A stretch of 64,000 nt of DNA from Ceratobasidium sp. AG-K (Eukaryota > Basidiomycota > Agaricomycetes > Cantharellales > Ceratobasidiaceae): positions 248,001 through 312,000 of the forward strand of contig JAWNGF010000006.1 in assembly GCA_037039685.1 (NCBI GenBank), read 5' to 3'. The position numbers and the translations under genes were made by a program. A model generated the notes under the pieces. That model worked only from the letters and a program-made list of their open reading frames with translations. It was not told where the DNA came from and made no database searches. Positions 1-11,100 of the stretch are shown here, one piece after another. Every line of letters starts with the position of its first letter. The first letter of the stretch is position 1.

Positions 1-1
1 A

Positions 2-449
2 TATGTGACTCCAACTCCAGAATATCGACGCACAGTCCCAACCTATGCGTCTCAACCTACCACCCCTGTCCCCATACGTGCGCGCAATAGCAACACTCGG
101 GCTTTTGCAGCCTATGCAGCCATGGGACCTGGGTCGTACATCGCCCCGGTCCCCACAGACCCGGGTCCATTAACTGCTCCCACGCAATTGACAGGTCGGC
201 TTCAGTTTACCGCCCCCGAGTCGCGAAAGCGGCGCCTCGTATCCGAATCGTCGGGATCACGTTTGTCGTCTACTGCAGAGGGCAGCATCGGACCTGATAG
301 GCATGCAAGACAGAGTACGTCGAACCAAATTGAGAGAAAGGGAAAAGGGAAGGAAAGGACCTTGGTATGCCTTTATGTTATGCATACAGCGAGGGGCGAC
401 TGACATTATTCGGTAGGATGGCGTGCGTTCTACGTATCGAAATATGTAA
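2..449 (+). CDS. C-terminal part of a Pro/Ser/Thr-rich protein, partial at left edge
   Basis: The gene starts before the window. The frame is open from base 2, followed by an intron at 365-416 (GTATGC...GGTAG) and a last exon at 417-449 ending in TAA. The visible part is low-complexity and rich in Pro, Thr and Ser, with a basic patch (SRKRR) and a GKGKE-type tail. The tail matches the end of the gene at 2811-4198: both have GPDR, then GKGKE, an intron at the same place, and a final exon of 10-11 codons ending in a Tyr/Arg-rich peptide. The two are therefore paralogues. By analogy the missing N-terminus may carry an RNase H1 N-terminal domain, which is inference. No function is assigned. Confidence 0.65.
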
Positions 450-2810
450 ACCCAAAATTGTAAGTGAGCATTGAAGTATGAATGTATCGTAGTATGTAGA
501 CTATCGTCTCGGGCTGTCGGACTTGGCTTTAAAGTCACTATTAGGTTGTTAGCTCTGGAACCCTGTTTTCTTGCAACGCTATCCATAGCAATGTTTTCCT
601 ATGTATCCCAGAGACCTCTTGCTCTTTGTCAATGAATCAACTTCATGTGCGCTCTTGTCTGATATTCCAATCTTGTGGTACGGATCAAGAGTTAGCCGGC
701 GCGGTTTGAGCCACGAGAACCGGTATCCACACGGTTAAATATGACTATCGCGATGGCCATATGAGACGAATAACTGGAACATTGTAACAACCGTGCGCAT
801 ACATTTCACAATCGATTTGTTTGTGAAGCCGTCATCCTTATACAAAATAGAATACCTCCCTCTCGAACCAAATCATTTACATGAGATAATTCCAAGTCTT
901 ACTAACGATGGAGCCATCATCTCTACCCCGGGACACATACGAGCAGGAATTTATGATACCACACATAGGGGTTATCAATCAGTCAAAGACGCTTGTGAAA
1001 CGACGATATAATATATAACTAGCTTCAATAATATAACCTCTGATCAAAGGAGCTATGAAAGGTTGGAGCTCCAGCACTGGGCCACAAGGCACAGCCACAG
1101 AGCGCCTCTCACTTGAATGCACGTGGGCTCGATCCCCACCTCCCGGCGATGATGCCCGGCTCAAAAGACACCACAACTCTCTCGGTGCCGACTATCGAAT
1201 GTGCCAACTACATCTCCGACCCTGTGTCTCTGGAACTCGACGGGGTGAGTCTAAATTTCCTAATTTTTCCCGATTCTATTGGGCTGCTGAAATTTTCTTC
1301 GTTAAGCAACATTATCGTCACTAAGAACCTATCCTAAGCTGAGCTTTCAGCATCGACTTCGGTGTCTAGACTTCCTCTGTGCCTGAGCGAATACATTTCG
1401 ATGCTGACTTGAGTGATATACGGTCGTGGCTCTGGCACCAACCCTTACCAATGATGACGAGCTCGGCTCTTCCTTGCCACACATATACAACAATCCTAGC
1501 ATCGCCATAGACGAGAGCGACTTGCTAGCCACGAGAATAATATCTTCCTCACCAATCCCCCTACTTCATATGCTACCCTTAGGCTGCTCGTGCGGGCTCG
1601 CTACGCTCTCTAAGCTAACCCTTCTGTTCCTACCTCGCATTCCGGCTCGCGCCCGCCTAGCTTGTCTCTACTCGGCGTTCAAATTGCTAACGACATGCCC
1701 GCTCCCCCAGATAGCTCATTGCTGTCCGATTATATACACAGACCACTGTACTGTATCCTGGTCACGCCTTCTGGGGAGGGGATCTAGGACTGGCGACCGG
1801 ACTGGGCTACGCCATTAGAGGAGGATTCCATGCTAACTGACTCCTGGATGACGTGTGCAGCTCCTGATCGGGCTGTATTCTCACTAGTGCGACATTCACG
1901 AGCCGTATATGTACGACGATGGCAGGGACGGGTACTCGAATACGTATTACGCGGTATGTCCCAAATTTGGTAACTGATTTGACCTCTATAAATTGTCATC
2001 GTATTTGGCGATTGTCTTTGTCCAGATAGAATTTAGCATACCAATGAGAACGAACAATGTCTAGCCGGCCATGTGAGCCCTGCTACATTTTCTTCGACAT
2101 CATCAGTAGCATAAGCATTATGATGTAACGAATCGCGAAGGGTGTATGTGATCTTTGTTTTCTCTGTAAAGCATGCACAAGTATCTTTCCGCTACTATGG
2201 CATGGCCGTACGAGAGTCGGAAAAGGCGGACTTTGAGAGCATACAATAAGATATTTATTCATAATAGTGCGGACGAGGAATACGGATTGATTTGCGAGGT
2301 GTAGTATAGCTTTACCAGAGCACATCTCCATCGATACTCTCTTTGACCACGTCCTTCAGAACGTGGATGCGATGCACATACGCCGAGTATCACGCCCGAT
2401 TGGGTTAATGAAGATCATCGAGTCATTCTAGAACCCATTCTACTTCATGAAGATCTATTCGGGTACCGATAAGCCTGTAATGGCATGCGCTCAGGTAGCG
2501 CAGGTCCTTTGAGCGAGTGTTCTGCAACGACTGTCCATTGAGAACTTGCCGCGACCACGAGGTGCTGGTGTTGCATTAAATTAGTAATCGGGAGGTGCGC
2601 CCAAAGTGTCGGCAAAACTTGAGTGAAAAACTTCGTTGACCGAGGTTACGACATCATAGCCAGGTAATACGATGGTCATTGTGCGCCAGCGGTCGTTGTT
2701 ATCGGTTGAGGCCGACGCACGCTGCTTACAAAGCTCATTTGAAACTCCCGCTCATGCCCTGACATTTGCTTCCGCCTCTCGTTGTGCCTGCCTTAGCGCG
2801 CTCACCTACA
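450..2810. other. intergenic, no supported gene
   Basis: No open frame here has recognisable content or convincing splice structure. Around 1080-1200 there is a stretch resembling 4480-4600 (both run from a GCACAGCCAC block to CTCGATCC and CCCGGCGA(T/C)GATG), so the sequence downstream of the two paralogous genes is also duplicated. Nothing else stands out. Confidence 0.4.
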
Positions 2811-4198
2811 ATGCCGCCCCCAGTGGTATCGCCCTATCCCGCAGGAAGCTCGTACGCGGTCTACAAGGGATTCAATACGGGTGTTCTGGAGTAGTAAGTT
2901 TGACTCGTGAAAATCGAATCTAACTAATTTCGTAGCCGGCAATTTCGCGCAGCCATCGACGGCTACGTACAATCCAAAGTCCGCTGGGCCGTATTTTCAG
3001 ACGCTAAGGCAGCCGCCCTTTATGCGAAGACGGGCCAATTTCCAGACGGTGTTTCTCCACTCGACATGTCGGGCACTGCCCTTCCCACCCCCGAGACCTC
3101 ACCCGAACTCGAGGCCCCGCCTGCGTCGATACCAAGTTCGAGCCAGGTGGCTAGGCCACATACATTATCTAAATCAGTGCGGCTAACTTCTAGCCAACCT
3201 TCGCGCCCTCCTCCTGCCCCTAAGAAAGCCCTCGCGCCGACCGAATTCGATGACGAGGGCGGTGATACCGAGCCCGAAGACAACGATAATCCCTTTGCAC
3301 CAAAAACTCGAAGTCTTCCCGGCCCTCATCCGCTCGTAAAGGCAACATCGGTCAGTAACGCGTTGCGTCGTGGGTTATCATCTGGGCAGGTGACGGCGCC
3401 CAACATTATCGACGGCCCGTCCCACGTTGGGGCGGGTACATTAAATGCCAAATTAGGCAATTCAACAGTTCCGTTCCCTGTGGCTACGTCCGCGATGACT
3501 CCCTCGCCGGCTCCCGTTGTGGTTCCTGATCCCGCCCCCACACGTGCTCCCAAGCGCAATGCCCGCCCTATAATTCAAACCCAGTCTGTGCCCGCCTCCG
3601 TCGAAATTGTCCCAGCGCCAGCTCCGGTACCTGCGTCTGCCCTCGCTCCGCTCATCCCCGAGCTCAAGGTCAAACCGCGCCCGCCGCATGGATCGTATGC
3701 CATGTGCGACGGATGCCACGGCACAGGCTGGAAGCTTACGCCCAGCGACAATCCTCAATCTCATGCTCCAGCTGCACCCGCGGCACCCGAATCTCGCGCT
3801 CCATTGGCCACCCCAGCACGGCCACCCCAGGCACCACCTGTGTCGGCTTCTGCACCTGCTCCAGCTCATACGACATACAAAACCCCGGGTCCGTCGGTCA
3901 CGCCCGCCCCAGTGCAATTTACCACTCCGGCCAAAGTCCAACGGAGGCGTCGCGCGACCGCATCCGAGTCCGAAAGCTCCACCTCTGGACTGCGCCTGAC
4001 TTCGGTTGGACTTGGCGGTGTCGGACCTGATAGGCGCACAAAGACAATACGCAGTGTGTCCGATCAGGTCGTGAGGCGAGATAAAGGCAAGGGAAAAGAA
4101 ACGACTTCGGTGCGTCATGATGTTACATGTCAAGCCGTGGCTAATATTATTCGGATGTCCAGGACAATATTATTTACCGCCCCTACAAATACCTGTAA
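2811..4198 (+). CDS. RNase H1 N-terminal (viroplasmin-like) domain protein with long disordered tail
   Basis: Three exons, 2811-2893, 2936-4109 and 4163-4198, give about 430 residues. Residues 15-64 read as an RNase H1 N-terminal / caulimovirus viroplasmin-like fold: SYAVYKGFNTGVLEY, then an Ile-Asp-Gly-Tyr segment, WAVFSDAKAA and a final LYAKTG. In RNase H1 this domain binds RNA-DNA hybrids. Fungal genomes also carry it as a stand-alone module of unknown role. The rest is Pro/Ala-rich and probably disordered, with an isolated CDGCHGTGW motif near residue 218 and a basic C-terminus. The 42-nt first intron splits the domain, so the conserved domain spanning the junction decides the model. No RNase H catalytic domain follows, so it is probably a nucleic-acid-binding protein rather than a nuclease. 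Confidence 0.7.
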
Positions 4199-5185
4199 GT
4201 CAAAATACAGAACAAGTCATGCTCGGAACATTGTTGAATCTTGTGTATGTATGTTAGCATATATGCTCTTATCCTGGCTTTATTGCTTCAGTTCGAAGCG
4301 CTATTTAGGTTATTTGCCTGGCTATATCGCTACGCGTGATTATTTGTACGGGCTTGGAACTGTATTCACCGACGTTTTCTTTGTTTCTTCTTGTTATGTA
4401 CTTTCAACTTTCGCATTATGCAATCCATCTGTCTTGTCGTCCAAATAAATCGAACTTCTCAAGGAAGTCGCCGGTCTGCATAGCACAGCCACCTCGTGTT
4501 TGCCACCCACGTGCCCTCGATCCTCATGCCCGGCGACGATGTCCGAGCCTTAAACATAGTCACTCTCTTGCAACTTGCTCCTCTGCCCCAGATGATACAA
4601 GTGGGCCGAAGAATCGGTTGACGTGTATGTATGGTATCTATGCGTATGACCTCGATCGGGTTGATATATTCCATCTTTTTGTCCTTTATCATTCCGACCT
4701 CCCCAGAGCTCCGACTACATTGGCGACACGTATCGCTATTTATTACTTGAGCGCTGGCACTCGCTTCGACCTTATTCTCTGCATCTTGATTAATGCTGGA
4801 GCCGATTTTCCTCACTACTAAACTCACTCGTCCACCATGGCTCCGAGAAACCCTGCGAAACCAATTATCTCCACCGTACAAGCCCTGCTCCCATGATCTC
4901 GACGCATTCGTAAACCGAATACTCCCGAGACCTGAAAAATGACTTACTACCCAACTCTGACGGAATCCAGGAGCTGCTCGACCTCAGTAGCTCACCCGGA
5001 CGTCATCGTACGGGAGCAGAACATCATGTGGAAACACACGCTGTAACTCTAGAGCTGTATGCATTCATGCGCTACGGCAATTACAACAAACTCGTTTATT
5101 CAAACTACATCCTCAACAACTACAAATGGAAATCCCAAACCATACTTGGATAAACTCGATGACCAACGACTGGCCCTTGCCCACA
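4199..5185. other. intergenic, no supported gene
   Basis: This spacer lies between the viroplasmin-like gene and the 3' end of the first P450. It contains the second copy of the duplicated block noted at 1080-1200 (here about 4480-4600). I see no convincing exon. Confidence 0.4.
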
Positions 5186-8100
5186 TCAAGTCGCTGCGTT
5201 CTGCACCTTGGTTACCTTGAGCGGAAGCTTTGGCTTCTTTCCGGGCAGATCACGCTCCTTCATGAGGTACGGGAACGTCAATACAAACGGCTACATAGAC
5301 GCAAGGTGAGTACAGGTCCCGTGCGAATACAACGACAAACACTTGCCTGCCAATAGAATTCTTCCTCCGATGGCTCAAATTTGAACGAGTTGATGAAATG
5401 AGCAATTACGACCTCTGTGCGAAGGCATGTACTTAGTAATTTTTAGTGCCGGAAATGTGGATATGCTTACTGAGCTCCATAACCGCAAAAGCGAACCCGC
5501 TACGTGAAGTAGATCAGTCTGAAATCCGAGAAAGGTTGAGATTGTTGAATATACAGTCTTATACGTAGATATATGCGCATCACGTGATTGCGTTCCACAT
5601 GGTCTCGAGCTTCGGAGAAAGTTTTCCTCAGTTCTCTACTCTCAAGTAGCACGAGCTGAGGTATAGTTTAGATGTTTCTTTTCATTTTCTATTACTTATA
5701 TTACCTGTAGATACACGATTATCTAGGTATATATATACAAGTTCTCTACTCTCAAGTAGCACGAGCTGAGATACACGATTATCTAGCCCGGCACTGCGCA
5801 TATCGCAACAGGTTATGAGCCCTGGTAGCGTCAAAAGTGAAGCAGAAGAGGACCCAGTGAACGCTGTAAACGTTACTACCCCAACAATGGCATCGACCGA
5901 CGCTTACCTTAGTAAGAAAACCTACGAGATTCCGCTCTTGAAGGACGACGGATCCAACTACGATTCGTGGAAATTCCGCCAAACGACGGTCCTACGCATA
6001 CGAGGACTGCTCAAAATCGCTTATGGCACCGAAAGACAGCCTGAACCACTCACCGAGATCGATAAAAAGGACTCTGTCAAAGTGTCAGCCAATAAAACCG
6101 AAATCGAAAACTGGCAGAAACGAGACGATGATGCATTCGCTCAAATTACCTTGAACATGGAAGACGGAGCGATGGCCGACGTGAGGGAGACGACATCGGC
6201 GCACGAGGCGTGGACGAAAGTTGTCGAGCGCTGGGAAGGGAAAGGAATGCAGTCGCTTTCTTTCTGCTATAAGCAACTCATGAGCGCAAAAATCGAGGAG
6301 GAAGAAAACTTATCTGCTGGTTTCAATCGCATCCGATCGATTGCCTCGAAAATGAAGACCCTTGGCGAGCCCGTTACCGACCTACTGCTTGCCCAAGTCT
6401 TCATGAATGCGCTCCCCCCGTCCTATGCGATTGTCAGTACGATCCTCCAGACATCCACCCAGACCGGACTCATTACCTCGGAAATGGTCACAAATGCCGC
6501 CTTTACTGAAGAGGAACGACGGAAGACAGGCGACGGACTCACTGCGATGTATGCTCAAGCTCCCAAGCCGAAATCCAAGAAACCGAGCGATCCGAAAGGG
6601 AAGAAAAAGGCGAAAGGCCCCTTATGCGATAACTGCGCCAAGCCCGGGCACACCAAGAAGGAATGCTGGGCGAAAGGAGGCGGAGCCGAAGGGACTGGAC
6701 CGCACCAAAAGCGACGAGCCGCTAAGTCAAACGAGCCGAAACCAAGCGAATCGAGTACTGCACCTAAAACCGAGTCAGCCAAAGTGGCTCTGACACCCGC
6801 TGAACCCGAGGATATGCCGTCGCTATATGCGATGCCGGCCGTGGACGATCCGTCTGCCCGAGACACGTGGCTGCTCGACTCTGGCGCGTCAAAACATATG
6901 ACTCGAAATCGAGCATGGTTCTCGACTTACCAGCCATTGGTACCACCAATCCCAGTTCGAGTGGGCGACGGGAACCTGACTAATGCGACCGGAATCGGCC
7001 GTGTGCTGCTTACGCTATGCAACGAAGCCCGTCAGGAGACCGAAATGTTCATTGACGGTGTACTACACGTACCGGGACTGCATGCGAGCCTCATGTTGGT
7101 CAAACAGCTTGCCAAAACTGGCACCTTCGTTCTATTTGGCGACAAGGATGCCAGGCTCCTCGAGGACAAGGGCCGTGGACCCGAGATCGGCTATGCACGC
7201 GAGTTAGGTGTCAAGCTTTACCAACTAAATGCGCGAGTTAAACATGCCGAACCGACCGCTCACCTTGCCACTGTCGAGCCGGAGGGCCTGAACAATAAGG
7301 ACGACCTAGAAGCAAACGAGTTCATCGCATATACCGCCAGTCACATCGCTCGAGCCGACCTACATACCTGGCATCGCCGCCTAGGCCACATAAACTACAA
7401 ATACGTGCTGGATATGGTCAGAAAAGGCGCCGTTCAAGGAATGGATATTGTAGGAAGTTGCTTACCGCCGCAATCGAAATGCGAGCCGTGCCTCAAGGGC
7501 AAACAGACTCGTGCCCCGTTTCTGACGTCAACAAATCGAGCGTCCGACGTACTCGAGCTACTCCATAGCGACCTACACGGGCCTGTCGCTGTTCAAGCGA
7601 TTCAAGGCTATCTGTACTTTGCCGTCACGATCGATGATAAGTCCCGCAAAATGTTCGTGCACTTACTTAAGCACAAGAACGAATACGCGATGCACTTCAA
7701 AGAGCTAAAAGCGTCAGCGGAGAATCAAACGGGCAAGCGAATCAAGCACTTACGAACCGATGGCGGAGGCGAATACGCATCGAACGCATTCGAAGCGTGG
7801 CTCAAGTCGCACGGAATCAAACACCAAAAGACCGAGGCGGACTCATCGGCCAGCAATGGCGTTGCAGAGCAAGCGATTCGCACATTAAACGACAGCCAAC
7901 GGACAATGCGAGCAGATGCAGACTTACCCGACAAGTTCTGGGGGTTTGCCATCGTCCATGCCGCATACATCTGGAATGTGACGCCGAAACGGTCGCTTGA
8001 CGGCAAAACCCCGGACGAGGTATTCACGGGCAAGTTACCCGATGTCTCCCGAATCCGAACTTTTGGCTGCAAGGCATGGGTTCGAGTACCCGATGGCCAA

Positions 8101-11100
8101 CGTACCAAGCTGCAGGCAAGATCGCTCGAATGCACTTACCTCGGATTCGCTCCAGGTCGCAAGGCGCACATGCTTATCCAGCGCCCGATTGGTCGCGTAA
8201 TCACCTCACGCGACGTTGTATTCGATGAAGGAGGCGAAACCCGACAGCGAGTGATCATCGAGGACTTTGAGGACGAGTTCCCAGAGCAAGTGGGCGATCA
8301 AGAACGCCAAGAGCCAATGCCTGAGGTCGCTGTCGAGTCAGAAACCGAGCCAGAGCGCCAAGAGTCAGTAAACGAGCAAGAATCCGAGTCCGAGTCCGAG
8401 CCAGAAGAGTCGAATAGCGAGCCCGAGATCGAGCCGGCAAGCGATTCCCCCGTCGTGCCAGAGCCGCCAGTAACTCAGCCCGAGCCTCCACGTCGATCAG
8501 GTCGAGTTACGAGACCGCCGACACGATACGGAGCTGAAGTGGGCGCGCAGAACGAGACTGCCACGCGAGCCAATAAGCCAACGACCGAGAGCGCCATGAA
8601 TGCGCTAATTGAGCATCCCCCCAACACCTATGCCGAAGCGATGGCGCGTCCAGACGCCAATCTATGGCTCGAGGCGATGATCGAGGAGATAAAGTCGATT
8701 ACCAAGCACAAAGTTTGGAAACCGGCCGATAGACCGAGCCACAAGCGAGTTATCAAATGTCGATGGGTGTATGCATACAAGCGCGATGTCGATGGCGAAA
8801 TCCTCAAGTACAAGGCTAGACTCGTCGCCAAGGGATTCCTGCAGGCTCCAGGTGTCGATTATGTCGAGATATCGTCGCCAGTAGCCGCATCGGACGCATA
8901 TAGGGTGCTTTTCAGCATCGTTGCGAGTGAAGACCTCGAGTTACTTCAACTCGACATCAAGACTGCGTTCCTGCATGGCGTTGTCGAGGAGGAGCTCTAT
9001 ATGGAGCAACCCGAGGGGTTTGCCGAAGGCAATCATGTCTGGCAACTCGTTAAGGCGTTATACGGTCTGAAACAAGCCGCCCGAGCGTTTTACCTTCGAC
9101 TTAAAGAGGTTCTTGAGGCAATCGGATTCACACGGACCGAAAGCGATCATGCCGTATTCATTCAACGCGATGGCGATAACTTGGCGATAATTTTAGCTCA
9201 TGTGGACGACATGCTACTCGCTGGTAAACCTCTTTCATTTCTGGAGGAAATCAAGTCGAAAATGCGCAAATCATTCGATATTGTCGATCTAGGCGAGGCA
9301 CGCATATTCGTTGGTGTCGAAATCGAGCGAAATCGCGAAGCTGGCACACTCAAGATTTGTCAAAAGCGATATATTAGCGATATACTAGCTCGATTCAGCA
9401 TGACCAAGGCCAAACCGTGGGACACGCCAATGGCAGAGACCCCAAACCTGCCCAAACTCGATGCTCCTACTGTCAATCGAACGCTTTATCAGCGTGGTGT
9501 CGGATCGCTCATGTATGCGATGATTTCGACCCGTCCCGATATCGCTTTCGCGACCGGTTTGCTTGCCCAACACGCCGCTAATCCTGGCGACGAGCATTGG
9601 TCAGCTTTCAAGCGAGTTTTGCGGTACCTACAAGGCACGAAGGCACTCGGGATCGTATTTGAACGATCGAAATCGTCCGACCCGATCGGATACGTTGACT
9701 CTGACTACGCTGGCGATCCGAATACAAGCCGATCGACTACCGGCTGGATCTTCCAACGTGCCGGAGGGAGCGTCGCTTGGTCATCCCGTAAGCAACCAAC
9801 AGTTTCCTTATCGAGTACCGAGGCCGAATACGTCGCCGCTGCAAGCGCCGCCCGCCAATTGATTTGGCTTCGTCAATTCCTTGATGAACTCGGATTTTTG
9901 TCCAAAGGTCCGACAACCTTGCTTACCGACAATCAATCGAGTATCGCATTGGCCAAAAACCCCGTAAATCATCAAAATACGAAGCATATACGAGTCAAAC
10001 ATCATTTCATTCGAGAAGTGATCGCTCTTCGCGAGGTCGATCTCAAATTTATTCCGACCGACCAACAGGTCGCCGATGCGCTTACCAAACCACTCGGACG
10101 CGTCAAATTCCCCGGCTTCATTGCTGGGATGGGAATGTTTTGAAAATTTCTTTTCATTTTTCGTCTAATCCTGAGTGGGCGTGTTGAATATACAGTCTTA
10201 TACGTAGATATATGCGCATCACGTGATTGCGTTCCACATGGTCTCGAGCTTCGGAGAAAGTTTTCCTCAGTTCTCTACTCTCAAGTAGCACAAGCTGAGG
10301 TATAGTTTAGATGTTTCTTTTCATTTTCTATTACTTATATTACCTGTAGATACACGATTATCTAGGTATATATATACAAGTTCTCTACTCTCAAGTAGCA
10401 CGAGCTGAGATACACGATTATCTAGCCCGGCACTGCGCATATCGCAACAGAGATATACGAGCACGCACATGCAATTACGAGGACCCAACCCAAACGTGAG
10501 CCTATGCTCAATCATGTCAGATAATCAGTCGGAATTTTGAAGGAGCTCTCACATGGAAGAATAGACGCCAGGTAACTGAAGACCCGGTTCAGTGACCTCC
10601 TCCAACTTGGTACCGATCCAACGCTCCGGTAAGAACTCGTCCGCTCGTTCGCCCCAGATTTTTTCGTACCGACCCGACATGGTAAGGCTGACGAATATTC
10701 GGTCACCCTTCCTCACAGGAACACTCGTGATTTCCCCGCTCGGTGTGTCGGTGGGGAATGTGAGTGGAAGAATAGTGTCTTCCTCACATCTGAAAGTGAT
10801 TTTGGATTTAGTAGCTTACTCGTGTTAGTCCCCAGGTCATGAACAACTTACTCTCTAAACATCAAGGAAACCGGACTCCATAGACGAAGCGTTTCCCGAA
10901 CGATTCCATCAAGATATGGGAGCTCAAGTAAGCCATCCTGTTGGGTGACATCCGGATTATCTTTGAAGAATCGAGTTACCTCCCCGCGTAGCCTATCTTG
11001 AACGTTCTGGCGATTGGATAGCTCGGCCAAAAGACGAGCCACGGCGGTACTGATCCGGTTACAAATCTACGTGTTGGAACCTGTTGCTTATTTTTACGGA

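Larger units (their letters stand above)
5543..10449 (+). mobile_element. complete Ty1/Copia LTR retrotransposon
   Basis: The 4,907-bp element has two 268-bp LTRs that are 267/268 identical, 5-bp target duplications, a primer-binding site, one uninterrupted Gag-Pol frame and a purine-rich tract (about 10172-10181) before the right LTR. It lies on the plus strand, antisense to the P450 gene whose intron it occupies. Near-identical LTRs and an undamaged frame point to a recent insertion and possible activity. Confidence 0.95.

Noticed and set aside
3462..4133. Long minus-strand frame opposite the viroplasmin-like gene
   Set aside because: It is the complement of a GC-rich Pro/Ala coding exon with Arg/Gly bias and no family pattern; the plus-strand exon has splice signals, a domain and a paralogue.
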